Source: Ornithinicoccus halotolerans | Lineage (GTDB): Bacteria > Actinomycetota > Actinomycetes > Actinomycetales > Dermatophilaceae | Assembly (NCBI RefSeq): GCF_009602535.1 | Contig: NZ_WIQI01000012.1 | Span: 1-46,264 of the forward strand | Length of the DNA: 46,264 nt | Reading direction: 5' to 3' | Shown: one piece after another, positions 31,327-39,864 of the stretch | Layout: each line of letters starts with the position of its first letter | How positions within the stretch are numbered: position 1 is the first letter of the stretch | Translations under genes and position numbers: made by a program | Notes under the pieces: generated by a model | What the model was told of the DNA's origin: nothing | Database searches by the model: none | What the model saw: only the letters and a program-made list of their open reading frames with translations

Positions 31327-32475
31327 ATGCTGATGAAGGCGCTCCGCTCGTTGTGGGCTGAGCCTCGACCCCCGGACCCGCCAGGACGGGGGTGGCGGGA
31401 CTGGGCGCTCGTCGCGATGCTCCTGGCGTGGTCGGTGGCCGAGGCGGTACTCCGCGAGGACCTGGCGTCGCGCCCGCTGGTGCTCCTCGTCGTGCTTGTT
31501 GTCCTTGCCCCCCTGCTGTGGCGACGAAGCCACCCTCTGGGGGCGGTCGCGGTCTCCTTCGGCACGCTCACCGCCGTCGATGTCGCCAGGATCTTGCTAG
31601 GGGAAGAGGCCGGTCTGCTGTTCAGCATCTCGGCGGTGAGCGTCCTGGCCTATGCGCTGTTCCGGTGGGGAGCCGGCCGTGAGGCCGCGGTCGGGCTCGG
31701 GGTCATCCTGGTCTGGCTGGTCATCACTCACGTCGCCGACCCGGAGGGCGCGGCAGAGATGGTGGCCGCGTATGGGTTCTTCCTGTTCGCCGCAGCCCTG
31801 GGCGCTGCGGTCCGCTACCACGCGAAGACGCGCACCCGGGAGATCGACGAGGCGAAGGCCCGGGAGCGCGAGCAGCTGGCGCGTGACCTCCACGACACAG
31901 TCGCTCACCACGTCTCCGGCATCGCCATCCAGGCCCAGGCCGGACGTGCCGTCGCAGCCTCCCACCCCGAGCGTGCCACCGAGGTCCTTGCTGTCATCGA
32001 GGACGCGGCCTCGCGAACGCTGACCGAACTGCGCACCATGGTCGGTGTCCTGCGCGCCACCGAGGAGGCGGACTTCGCGCCACGCCCGGGCGTGGCTGAC
32101 CTCGAGCGGCTCGCCGGCGACGCCGAGGGAGGGCCGCAGGTCCACGTGGACCTCTTAGGTGAGTTCGACGACCTCAGCCCCGCGCTCGACGCCGCGCTCT
32201 ACCGTTTGGCCCAGGAGTCGGTCACCAACGCCCGACGGCACGCGCGCTACGCGACCCGGGTCACGGTGCGCGTCGTGGGGAACCCCGAGCGGGTGCAGTT
32301 GACGGTCGAGGACGATGGGGTCCCCAGCACACCCGTCGGCAACGCGTCTGGCTATGGCCTGATCGGTATGCGGGAGCGGGCCACCCTGCTGGGCGGCACA
32401 TTCCACGCCGGCCCCACCGCCGGCCGCGGCTGGCGCGTCGAGGCGATGCTGCCCCGCGCCGGTACCGCGCTATGA
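31327..32475 (+). CDS. Sensor histidine kinase, HisKA_3 type (system 2)
   Basis: 382 residues. About five membrane segments occupy residues 25-165, then a linker helix (TREIDEAKAREREQLARDLH), phospho-acceptor His189 in ARDLHDTVAHHVSGIAIQAQ and the ATPase domain (LAQESVTNARRHARYATRVT, VEDDGVPS, GYGLIGMRERATLLGGTFHA). The overall plan is that of system 1, but the sequences differ clearly. Its stop overlaps the regulator start by four bases (ATGA). Confidence 0.95.
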   Translation: MLMKALRSLWAEPRPPDPPGRGWRDWALVAMLLAWSVAEAVLREDLASRPLVLLVVLVVLAPLLWRRSHPLGAVAVSFGTLTAVDVARILLGEEAGLLFSISAVSVLAYALFRWGAGREAAVGLGVILVWLVITHVADPEGAAEMVAAYGFFLFAAALGAAVRYHAKTRTREIDEAKAREREQLARDLHDTVAHHVSGIAIQAQAGRAVAASHPERATEVLAVIEDAASRTLTELRTMVGVLRATEEADFAPRPGVADLERLAGDAEGGPQVHVDLLGEFDDLSPALDAALYRLAQESVTNARRHARYATRVTVRVVGNPERVQLTVEDDGVPSTPVGNASGYGLIGMRERATLLGGTFHAGPTAGRGWRVEAMLPRAGTAL

Positions 32476-33119
32476 GCATCCGAGTGCTCATCGCCGATGA
32501 CCAGAACATCGTGCGCACCGGCCTGACGATGCTCCTGGACGCCCAACCCGACATCGAGGTCGTCGCCGCGGCCGCCGACGGACGCCAGGCCGTGAGCCTG
32601 GCTCGCCAGCTACGTCCTGATGTCGGCCTGTTGGATATCCGCATGCCGCTGATGGACGGCATCGAAGCCACCCGCCAGCTCGCCGGACCCGACGTCACCG
32701 ACCCCCTACCAATCGTGGTGATCACCACGTTCGACCTCGACGAGTACGTCTACGAAGCGTTGCAAGCCGGGGCCCGGGGCTTCCTGCTCAAGGACGCCGG
32801 ACCAGCACTCCTGACCCAGGCAATCCACGCGGCTGCCGATGGAGACGCCCTCATCGCCCCCAACGTCACCGTCCGCCTACTTGAAGCCTTCGCCGCCTCG
32901 CAGAGTGCACGACCCACGCAGCCGATAGAACCGCTCACCGCCCGTGAGGAGGAAGTGCTCGTCACAGTCGCGCAAGGCCGAACCAACAGCGAGATTGCCG
33001 CCGAGCTCCACATCAGTCCGAGCACCGTCAAGACCCACCTGGCCAGCCTGATGCGCAAACTCGGCGCGCGCAACCGGGTCGAAGTCGCTATCTGGGCTCA
33101 CGAGACGGGGCGCACCTGA
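32472..33119 (+). CDS. NarL/LuxR-type response regulator (system 2)
   Basis: 215 residues. Receiver with IADDQNIV, phospho-acceptor Asp55 in VGLLDIRMPLMDG and FLLKDAGP; LuxR helix-turn-helix in TAREEEVLVTVAQGRTNSEI and AELHISPSTVKTHLASLMRK. It is co-translated with the kinase. The divergent DUF6326 gene is the nearest candidate target. Confidence 0.95.
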   Translation: MSIRVLIADDQNIVRTGLTMLLDAQPDIEVVAAAADGRQAVSLARQLRPDVGLLDIRMPLMDGIEATRQLAGPDVTDPLPIVVITTFDLDEYVYEALQAGARGFLLKDAGPALLTQAIHAAADGDALIAPNVTVRLLEAFAASQSARPTQPIEPLTAREEEVLVTVAQGRTNSEIAAELHISPSTVKTHLASLMRKLGARNRVEVAIWAHETGRT

Positions 33120-33442
33120 GCTCCGAGCGCCACTGCTCACACCGCATCACCGGTAACAGACCAGAAAGCCGGGAGGCGAAAGTCGCGCCCACCCAAGCCA
33201 GTCCGACAGCCGAGCGAACGGCCGCGCTGTGGAAGCCAACCAGCGTCAGCACAAGAGTCGCTGAGACACACGATGCACTGTAGCGAGCCTCACCAAGGCA
33301 CAGGCGACGAGCCAAGCGGTCCTCGCCGCGGCAAAGTCGGACGCGCGCGTCCTCGGGGCGGCATGACCGGATGGCCGCAAAACGCATGCTCGGTGTAGCA
33401 GCTTGGCGCGTCAGCGTGGATCCCTGCCCTTCCTGTCCGCCG
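33120..33442. other. Gap without a supported gene (323 bp)
   Basis: A minus-strand frame here has a hydrophobic stretch (SATLVLTLVGFHSAAVRSAV, GLAWVGATFASRL) that may be the rest of a membrane protein gene. It has no start, ribosome site or recognisable family. No promoter for a flanking gene was found. Confidence 0.4.
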
Positions 33443-33838
33443 TCAAGCGGTCGGCCCGGACAGCCCGAAGGGTACGCCGCCGGGCGCACGAACCAGCGCG
33501 ATGCGCACGCCGGGCATCACGTCGTGCGGTTCCCCGACCGGCTCCGCGCCAGCAGCGAGCGCGGCTTGGTACGCCTCGTCGGTGTCCTTCACGTGCACCG
33601 TGGGCATCGAGCCGGGCACTTCGCCCGATGCGGTCTGCCGGATGCCACCACCGCCTTGCTCGGAGTAGGCGAACAGGTGATATTCACCCGCGGGGCTCGG
33701 GAAGGCCGGCTGGAAAACCCAGCCGAACACGTCGGCACACCAGCTACGAGTGGCTTGCGGGTCGTTGCTGGACAGTTCGGTGTGGGTGATCCAGCCGTGC
33801 AGGCCGGGCGTGTACTCGTGTGTGCGCTCGTCGGTCAT
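33443..33838 (-). CDS. VOC/glyoxalase-fold protein
   Basis: 131 residues, one VOC (vicinal oxygen chelate) unit pair. The first half reads HGWITHTELSSNDPQATRSW and CADVFGWVFQPAFPSPAGEY; the second has MPTVHVKDTDEAYQAALAAG and GVRIALVRAPGGVPFGL, the usual closing strand with a Pro-Gly-Gly turn. Members act as lyases, dioxygenases or resistance proteins; this one could also be a carrier without catalysis. GAGG precedes the ATG at 33838. Confidence 0.85.
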   Translation of the reverse strand: MTDERTHEYTPGLHGWITHTELSSNDPQATRSWCADVFGWVFQPAFPSPAGEYHLFAYSEQGGGGIRQTASGEVPGSMPTVHVKDTDEAYQAALAAGAEPVGEPHDVMPGVRIALVRAPGGVPFGLSGPTA

Positions 33839-34011
33839 CGGATGCCTCTCTCTGCGTACTTGTGAAGGGCTCGACACTAGGACCGACGCCAGACCACAGA
33901 TTCATCGGCGCCTCCGCTGATCGCGGCAAGAGCGGATGAGCGTGCGCGGGTCGGAGCCCCGTGGCGATGACCCGTCCCGGTCGTTTGGAGAGGGATCCCG
34001 GGCCAACGGTC

Positions 34012-34017
34012 CAGACT
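34012..34017 (+). promoter_or_regulatory. Leaderless -10 box CAGACT (variant)
   Basis: CAGACT, six bases, then ATG at 34024. The first T of TANNNT is C, so support is weaker than for the other boxes. Confidence 0.4.
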
Positions 34018-34023
34018 GACCCC

Positions 34024-34605
34024 ATGAACGGTCTGATGGAGCCCAAGGCTGTCCTTCGTCACTATCTGCGGGGCGGGCGAGAGGCGCTGCTGTGGAAGGT
34101 GGAGAGCCTCGGCGAGCGCGACCTGCGTATGCCGCGAACAGCCACCGGCACGAACCTCATTGGGATCGTCAAGCACATGACCAACACCGAGATCTGGTAC
34201 TTCGGCGACACCTTTGGCCGCGAATGGCCGACTCCCGATGAGCGGATCACGGGTGAGGATGAGGCCGACCCTCAGGTCGACTTGTACGCCACCGAAGACG
34301 AGACCTGCGACGGCATCATCGACCTCTACCGGCGAGTGTGGGCCTTCGCTGACGCGACCATCGAGGAGCTTCCGCTGGACGCGCTCGGGCGGGTGCCGTG
34401 GTGGCGGGACACCACTCCGGTCACCTTGCATGAGCTCATGGTGCACGTGATCGTCGACCTGTCCCGACACGTCGGACACGCAGACGTCCTCCGCGAGCAG
34501 ATCGACGGCCAAGCTGGCCTCCACGCCAAGTTCTTCAACCTCCCAGAACATCAGGACTGGCCGGCCTACGTCGCCAAGCTGACTGCCCTTGCTGAACGCT
34601 TCTGA
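34024..34605 (+). CDS. DinB-family (DUF664) protein
   Basis: 193 residues. The four-helix metal-binding fold shows in NLIGIVKHMTNTEIWYFGDT (first His) and LHELMVHVIVDLSRHVGHAD (the His pair of the last helix), with the usual WWRDTTPVT loop between. DUF664 is a DinB relative that probably binds a divalent metal and may transfer or hydrolyse thiol conjugates; the activity is unknown. The start at 34024 is preferred over a longer frame from 33961. Confidence 0.87.
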   Translation: MNGLMEPKAVLRHYLRGGREALLWKVESLGERDLRMPRTATGTNLIGIVKHMTNTEIWYFGDTFGREWPTPDERITGEDEADPQVDLYATEDETCDGIIDLYRRVWAFADATIEELPLDALGRVPWWRDTTPVTLHELMVHVIVDLSRHVGHADVLREQIDGQAGLHAKFFNLPEHQDWPAYVAKLTALAERF

Positions 34606-34727
34606 GCGCCAACCGGCAGTTCAACGCATTTCACCGTCAGCGGCAGAGGCGCACGCTTGCGCTCCCGTCAGGGGGAGGTGCGCGCGAAGCGGCGCAGGGA
34701 TGCGGGTCTCTCCGCGTTCGATGGCGG

Positions 34728-35165
34728 CTAGTTCTTGGTCAGATCCTGGGCGAGCATCACGAGGATGCCGCTCGGGCCGCGGATGTAGGTGAGCTTGTAG
34801 ATGTCGGCGTAGGTCGCCACTCCGCGCAGCGGGCGGCAGCCGTGCCTTGCTGCGATCTGGAGGGCCTCGTCGATGTCGTCAACCGAGAAGGCGATTCGGT
34901 GCATGCCGATCTCGTTGGGCCGAGTGGGCTCGGTGTCGACTGCGTCGGGATGGATGTACTCGAAGAGCTCAAGGCGCCCGTTGCCGCCTGGTGTCTGCAG
35001 CATGGCGATCTTTGCGTGGTTACGGTCGAGGCCGACGGCGGTGTCGGTCCACTCTCCGCTGACCGTGTCACGGCCGATGACGGTCAGCCCCAAGCCGGTG
35101 AAGAAGGCAATCGTCGCTTCAAGGTCGCGGACGGCGATACCGACGTTCTCCAATTCGATGGGCAT
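34728..35165 (-). CDS. VOC/methylmalonyl-CoA epimerase-like protein
   Basis: 145 residues. IELENVGIAVRDLEATIAFF opens the first VOC unit, followed by LELFEYIHPDA with a Glu metal ligand, MHRIAFSVDDIDEALQIAAR with His, and GPSGILVMLAQ with the closing strand. It resembles lactoylglutathione-lyase and epimerase-like members, but the substrate is not shown. A leaderless -10 precedes the ATG. Confidence 0.88.
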   Translation of the reverse strand: MPIELENVGIAVRDLEATIAFFTGLGLTVIGRDTVSGEWTDTAVGLDRNHAKIAMLQTPGGNGRLELFEYIHPDAVDTEPTRPNEIGMHRIAFSVDDIDEALQIAARHGCRPLRGVATYADIYKLTYIRGPSGILVMLAQDLTKN

Positions 35166-35172
35166 GCACTGC

Positions 35173-35178
35173 AGGCTA
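35173..35178 (-). promoter_or_regulatory. Leaderless -10 box TAGCCT
   Basis: Minus strand TAGCCT, seven bases, then ATG at 35165 of the VOC gene. Confidence 0.6.
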
Positions 35179-35568
35179 CTGAGTCGCGACGATCTGCTTC
35201 GGCCAACACTTCACCCAGGCCCGGCAGGCCACGGGAAGGCTCCCAGTCGAGCGTCTGTACGCCCCTCGAGGGTTCGTGGGATCGAGCGGCAAAGGTGCGC
35301 CCCAGGGTCGTGCTCGATCCTTGACACGCCCGACGCGGCCTCAAGCACGAGGGGATCGCGGCATGAGCGGACGCGCCGAAGGCCAGCGTCCTCCGCGCGG
35401 CAGATCGGGATGTCCTGGCTGGTCATTGGTGGCCAGCCACTCGGGGAGCAAGCGTGCCACCCTTCGACTTAGCCTACCGCCAGCCCCAACACGACGGTAT
35501 TGATGCTCGGTGGATCACCGGCGTGACCCATTGGTACTCCCGACGTGCCCCACTGAACGTGCGCGGTC
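35179..35568. other. Gap without a supported gene (about 390 bp)
   Basis: Two divergent leaderless promoters (35173-35178 minus, 35569-35574 plus) lie at its ends. No frame inside has a ribosome site or known motif, and no repeat stands out. Confidence 0.5.
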
Positions 35569-35574
35569 TACGGT
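35569..35574 (+). promoter_or_regulatory. Leaderless -10 box TACGGT
   Basis: TACGGT, six bases, then ATG at 35581 of the DUF1330 gene. Confidence 0.6.
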
Positions 35575-35580
35575 CGGGTC

Positions 35581-35889
35581 ATGGCGAAGGGCTACTGGAT
35601 CGGACGGGTCAACGTCACCGACGACGCGGGATACCGCAGGTATGTGGAGGCGAACGCGGTGGCGTTCGCGCGGTATGGGGCGCGCTTCCTCGTGCGTGGC
35701 GGGACGTTCGAGTGCGTCGAGGGGGAATCGCGCGGCCGAAACGTGGTCATCGAGTTCCCTGACTACGCCACCGCGCTGGCGTGCTACCGCTCCCCGGAGT
35801 ATGCCGAGGCGATGGCACTCAGGCGCGAGGCTGCGGACGCCGACATCGTCGTGGTGGAGGGGTACGACGGGCCGCAGCCGCGAGAGTAG
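35581..35889 (+). CDS. DUF1330 family protein
   Basis: 102 residues, the normal size. Conserved blocks are GYWIGRVNVTDDAGYRRYVE, ARFLVRGGTFECVEG, VVIEFPDYATALACYRSPEY and a final DIVVVEGYDG. The fold is a ferredoxin-like dimer; the family's function is unknown. A leaderless promoter sets the start. Confidence 0.93.
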   Translation: MAKGYWIGRVNVTDDAGYRRYVEANAVAFARYGARFLVRGGTFECVEGESRGRNVVIEFPDYATALACYRSPEYAEAMALRREAADADIVVVEGYDGPQPRE

Positions 35890-36215
35890 GCAGTCCGGCC
35901 GCGCCGCACTTCAGGCGCTGTGCACCGCCAAAGTCACGTCAGCCGCAAAGAGATCAGCGTGAGGACACAGATCTAGACGTCGCCCACACACTTCTTACCG
36001 CCTCAACCCCTGGCGGAAGTGAAGCGCGAGCCTCAGGCCCGACGCCAGTCGAGTCGCCCACCTTCCGACTGCGCTACGCGGGAGTAGCGTGCTACCACGC
36101 CCCGTGCGGCATGAGCGCGATCTGCCCGGCTGCCCGAGGTGAGGCATTAGCCTCGCTTTAGCTCTTCACGGGGAGCGCTGAGCGTCGATGTCTCGAGGCT
36201 TACCACGCGCGCGTA
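35890..36215. other. Gap without a supported gene (326 bp)
   Basis: No supported frame. Near 36139-36155 there is a short inverted repeat (GAGGC-ATTA-GCCTC), slightly AT-rich for the window, followed by CTTTAG; it lies in the area where minus-strand transcription of the next small gene would end. No function can be assigned. Confidence 0.4.
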
Positions 36216-36368
36216 CTACCTCTCTGCAGAGGTGCCGTCCCCGTCCGGCGCAGGCGCCCTCTCGCCCTCGCGCGAATGGTCGACGTCGGCGATGGCCTCC
36301 TCCGGGCGCGGCGGGACGGTCTGGTCCTCCTCGAGGACCTCGAGCTCACGGTCGGGCTGAACGCTCAT
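36216..36368 (-). CDS. Small acidic protein, 50 residues
   Basis: A minus-strand ATG at 36368 with a near-ideal ribosome site (GGAGG, six bases) opens 50 codons: MSVQPDRELEVLEEDQTVPP, RPEEAIADVDHSREGERAPA, then PDGDGTSAER. It is rich in Glu, Asp and Pro, with no Cys or hydrophobic stretch, and is probably unfolded. No known relative. The codon third positions are mostly G/C. Confidence 0.68.
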   Translation of the reverse strand: MSVQPDRELEVLEEDQTVPPRPEEAIADVDHSREGERAPAPDGDGTSAER

Positions 36369-36457
36369 GGCTGCCTCCTGTGCCGAGTTTAAGGGATCCC
36401 CGAACGGCCATGGGATCCTTGGATGGCCCGAGCCCGCGCCGATCCCAGGTCGGGTAC

Positions 36458-37021
36458 TCAGGGCCTTGTCTCATACCTGATCAGGAGCACGCCGTCGGGA
36501 AGCGTCCGGGTCTCCACCAGGTTCAGGTTGACCCAGTGGTCCAGCGCCGTGAAGAACGACGTGCCGCCCCCACCAGGACCGGGCGAGTGACGATCGCGTA
36601 CTCGTCGATCAGCCCCGCCCGCAGGGCCGCCGCGGCGAGGGTGGCGCCGCCGACGTCCTTGGCACCGCCGTCCTCAGTCGTGAGCCGAGTGGTCCCGGCG
36701 ACCGCGGCGCCGGTGACCAGGCGGGCGTTCCAGTCGACCGCGCTGCTCCTTGAGGAAAACACCACCTTCCGCATGTTCAGCCAGCGGCGGGCGAACTCGA
36801 TCTGCGCCGGCGTGGCGACAGGCTGCTTGGTCGGCGCTCGGCGTAGTGGAACTCATCGTCTCCTACAGTCTGCGCCCGTACAGCGTCAGGCCCGCCGCAT
36901 CCACCCGGACGGAGAACCACTTGGACAGCTAGCACCTCGGCACGCTCTAGCCGAGGTCGTCGCCCGGCGCGGCGATGTAGCCGTCCAGGCTCAGGTTCAT
37001 GCCGAAGGTCAGCTGCCGCAC
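36458..37021 (-). pseudogene. Dihydrofolate reductase-family gene, heavily mutated
   Basis: From a GTG at 37021 the frame reads RQLTFGMNLSLDGYIAAPGD, then meets TAG where the family has Trp, a second TAG shortly after, AGLTLYGRRL followed by a third TAG, then changes frame to TPAQIEFARRWLNMRKVVFS and DWNARLVTGAAVAGTTRL, GGATLAAAALRAGLIDEYAI, and again changes frame at a shortened G-run near 36567 to reach TSFFTALDHWVNLNLVETRT and the stop at 36458. At least three nonsense codons and two frameshifts are present. It is an old pseudogene of the RibD_C/DHFR group and distinct from the intact member at 14225. Confidence 0.85.
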
Positions 37022-37201
37022 GGCGTCAGCCTCTCGTGAGTCGGTATTCGGCGTACAGGCCAACCCTCCGTGTGGTCTGACGATAGAATCTTCCGCCCCG
37101 TGTGGGTAACGTCCGCCACACCGGCACGATCAGCGGCAGTTGAGGATATTCCGGCCACCGAAGCCTCCGCTGGTGAGCGTGCATTGCCCACGGTCGGCAG
37201 C

Positions 37202-37627
37202 TCAGCTCTCGACTGCGACGAGATCAACCCAAACCGACTCGAGCCCTGTGGAGTCGACCTCCGTGACAGAGACGATCACACGAGTGCGCGCGCCAGGCGT
37301 GGGGATTAGGAGCATCCCGTCCGCATCGCCGAGCCCGACGGAGGCTTGACCTGTCGAGATGACCGTGTCGCACAGGACGTGCCTAGTCGTCGCTTCTTCG
37401 TCTACGAGGGAACGCACGTGGAATGAGGCCGTAGCCCATTCCCAGTCGCCTTCGAACTTGTCGCTATCGATGTCTTGGGCATGCCGAACCTTCAGCGCGA
37501 TCACGTCGTGTCCCACAGCCACTACGCCTCTACCGAAGTCCGTGGGTACCTCTGTATGCAGGTCGCCTAGCACAGCGACGCCCCAATGCCAGGGGCGCCT
37601 AGTTGTCAACTCCGCCAGCGGTTGCAT
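37202..37627 (-). CDS. Unknown beta-rich protein, 141 residues
   Basis: The sequence alternates strands and turns (WHWGVAVLGDLHTEVPTDFG, VVAVGHDVIALKVRHAQDID, EWATASFHVRSLVDEE, RVIVSVTEVDSTGLESVWVD). No signal, membrane span or motif is recognised. The ATG at 37627 follows a clear leaderless -10 box. Codon use is less extreme in GC than that of the glycan genes. Confidence 0.72.
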   Translation of the reverse strand: MQPLAELTTRRPWHWGVAVLGDLHTEVPTDFGRGVVAVGHDVIALKVRHAQDIDSDKFEGDWEWATASFHVRSLVDEEATTRHVLCDTVISTGQASVGLGDADGMLLIPTPGARTRVIVSVTEVDSTGLESVWVDLVAVES

Positions 37628-37634
37628 GGCGGCG

Positions 37635-37640
37635 ATCCTA
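37635..37640 (-). promoter_or_regulatory. Leaderless -10 box TAGGAT
   Basis: Minus strand TAGGAT, seven bases, then ATG at 37627. Confidence 0.6.
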
Positions 37641-38130
37641 TGGCGAGCCGGACGTTGAAATCACTGGTCGCGGCAGATCCGTGCGCTGAGCCAGGCACAC
37701 GCGATGATGGCTGTGTGAAAACCATCTACCCAGATGACGAACCTCCCGACCCAGACGCAGTACCGCGAAGCGAATCGGGGCATGGCGGTCCTCGCCGACT
37801 CTCTGGCCTGGCTGCCACACGGGGGTAGGTGTACGTGGCGTGGGTGAGGGGTACGTGGCGTGGGCAGAAGTTACGGACCTGCCATTGGCGCAACAGTTCG
37901 CTCTCGCCCGGAGACCTTGGGACGTCTGCGCGCATCCATGAAGCGTGTCAGCGACGCACCCCTGGGCACATGACCGTGCTCGACCAAGGAGTGCGGTGGC
38001 GTCCCTCCGCGCGCACAGCGTGATGAAAGTTCTTTGCGAAGTAGTCGGGAGCCGCCGCCACGACCAGGTCCGCACTCCATCGAACGGTCTAACTCGTAAT
38101 CGGCTGGACTCCCGTATCGACCGGCTCGCT
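37641..38130. other. Gap without a supported gene (490 bp)
   Basis: No convincing frame. A short plus-strand frame from a GTG near 37715 (VKTIYPDDEPPDPDAVPRSE) is possible but unsupported. A spaced direct repeat lies at 37830-37863. Confidence 0.45.
37830..37863. repeat. Two 14-bp direct repeats with 20-bp spacing
   Basis: GTACGTGGCGTGGG occurs at 37830-37843 and 37850-37863, start to start 20 bases (about two helical turns). It could be a paired protein-binding site or a small tandem duplication. Confidence 0.6.
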
Positions 38131-38392
38131 TCACGACACGTGACGCGCTCGGTCGGTGGCAGACCGGTGCCGTTCCATCGTGCCCACCCCATGCTTGTGC
38201 AGTGCCCATCCGCCAACGATGAGAAGCATCCCGAAATGAGGAAGCCGATGTTCCACGACAACGGCGCGCCGAGGTCATCGCGGACGTCGTGCACGCCGAG
38301 CATCTGATGTCGAGCAGCCCTTCGGCAACGTTTAAGACGCCCCATCCGACGAGGGCTGCAAGTTGTTTTGAGCGAGCCGGTGTGTGGGGCAC
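38131..38392 (-). pseudogene. DUF2243 membrane protein, C-terminal remnant with two frameshifts
   Basis: Minus-strand pieces in order: KQLAALVGWGVLNVAEGLLD, then after a lost base HQMLGVHDVRDDLGAPLSWN and IGFLI, then after another lost base MLLIVGGWALHKHGVGTMER and the stop. The GW...NxxEGxxDHQ and HxVRxDLGxP motifs are those of DUF2243. The N-terminal half of the protein (two or three spans) is absent upstream of about 38392. Confidence 0.75.
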
Positions 38393-38518
38393 TTGCGTCG
38401 GCTGCGGTCGGCCGGACCGCGCGTGGGCAGGCGGGCGGCCACGGTGTGCGGTTCGATGGAACTAGGAGTTGTGGATCAGTTCGGCGTCATGAACCGCCGC
38501 CACCAGCGGCACGGAGGA

Positions 38519-39664
38519 ATGAGAGTGGTCAGTTACCCCCCCTGGGACATGATGAGCTTGGTCGACGTGCCGGTGCGGTATGACCTGGCGCAGAGCACCT
38601 GTCCGCCGCTGCGCGTGGGCGACCTCCTCGAGGCTGACGAGCTGACGTCTATCGCGCTTGGATACGGCCGCTCGCACGGCGGGGCCGAGCTGCGCGCCCT
38701 GATCGCCGCCGAGGCGGGTGTCGGCGCGCAAGACGTGTTGGTGACTGTCGGTGCGGTGTCGGCCATGTTCCTGCTGGCGCAGGACCGCTGCGGCCCTGCA
38801 GATCATGTGGTGGTCGTCGCCCCCTGCTTTCCTCCGGCGCGTGCGGTGCCCGAGGGTTTGGGCGCGCGGGTCGAGACGGTGCAGCTGCGCTTCGAGGGCG
38901 GCTACCGTCTACCGGTGGCTGCCCTCGCCGACGTGCTGACAACGGGCACCCGGTTGGTGTCGCTGGCCTCGCCGCAGAATCCCTCCGGTGTCTCCTTCAC
39001 GGCACAGGAGTTGGACGAGCTGCTCGCCCTGGTCGCCGACCGTGCCCCGGACGCGGTCGTGCTGGTCGACGAAACCTACCGTGCCAGCACCTACGGCCAG
39101 GACTTGCCGGCCCGCTCTGCCGCCGGCCTCTCGGAACGGGTGGTGACCTGTGCGTCGGTGTCCAAGGCCCACGGCGCCCCGGGTCTGCGGATCGGCTGGC
39201 TCACGACCAGCGACCCGATGCTGCACCAGCGCTTAAGCAACGCCAAATCGGTCTCCACGAGTAGCTGCTCCACCGTGGATGAGGCCCTTGCTGCCGCGGT
39301 GCTCCGCCGGGGCGCCGAGATCCTGGCTCCCCGGGCGCAGCGGCTGGGTGCAGCTCTGGATGAGCTGGCACGCTGGGTGCAGGACCATCCCGTCGGATAC
39401 GTGCCTCCCGACGCTGGTGCCGTATGTTGCCTGCGGCTGGACCCCGACGTCGTCCCCGACGACGCTGTAGCGGCCTTCTACCGAGCCCTGGCCGAACGCG
39501 ACGTCCGGGTGGCACCCGGATCCTGGTTCGGCGAGGACGATCGGGTCTTCAGAGTGGGCTTCGGGCACCTGGCGCCGGCCGATTTCACCGAGGCACTGTC
39601 CCGGGTCAGTGACGCGCTGACAGCCCACAGCCGTAGCTCGACGGACGCTGGTTCCCCAGGCTGA
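38519..39664 (+). CDS. Class I/II PLP-dependent aminotransferase
   Basis: 381 residues from the ATG at 38519. Fold type I residues are all in place: Asn154 in LASPQNPSGVSF, Asp184 and Tyr187 in VVLVDETYRAST, the PLP Lys216 in CASVSKAHGAPGLRIGWL and Arg224; the small domain ends GSWFGEDDRVFRVGFGHLAP with the carboxylate-binding Arg. The N-terminus MRVVSYPPWDMMSLVDVPVR is a plausible family start; in-frame starts at 38384, 38456 and 38489 are possible. The amino donor and product are unknown, and the neighbours do not suggest a pathway. Confidence 0.9.
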   Translation: MRVVSYPPWDMMSLVDVPVRYDLAQSTCPPLRVGDLLEADELTSIALGYGRSHGGAELRALIAAEAGVGAQDVLVTVGAVSAMFLLAQDRCGPADHVVVVAPCFPPARAVPEGLGARVETVQLRFEGGYRLPVAALADVLTTGTRLVSLASPQNPSGVSFTAQELDELLALVADRAPDAVVLVDETYRASTYGQDLPARSAAGLSERVVTCASVSKAHGAPGLRIGWLTTSDPMLHQRLSNAKSVSTSSCSTVDEALAAAVLRRGAEILAPRAQRLGAALDELARWVQDHPVGYVPPDAGAVCCLRLDPDVVPDDAVAAFYRALAERDVRVAPGSWFGEDDRVFRVGFGHLAPADFTEALSRVSDALTAHSRSSTDAGSPG

Positions 39665-39864
39665 GGCTTGCATGGGTCGAACGCTGGCAGTCTACGGGCG
39701 AGTACCTCTACAGCGACTGCTACTCCTTGCGGTCGTCTGCCGGCGTAGCAGCCAAACCAGCGGCCACGGGCCATCCCACTTGAGGCGGACAACGACCCGT
39801 CCCCATGGGGACTGCGGCAGATAAGGACGTGCTCGGCCGGGGCGCTGAGAGACTCACGACCACC

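Noticed and set aside
36125-36165. Possible iron-regulator (DtxR/IdeR) box
   Set aside because: The inverted repeat is only five bases per arm and does not match the TTAGGTTAG-type consensus well; no iron gene is nearby.
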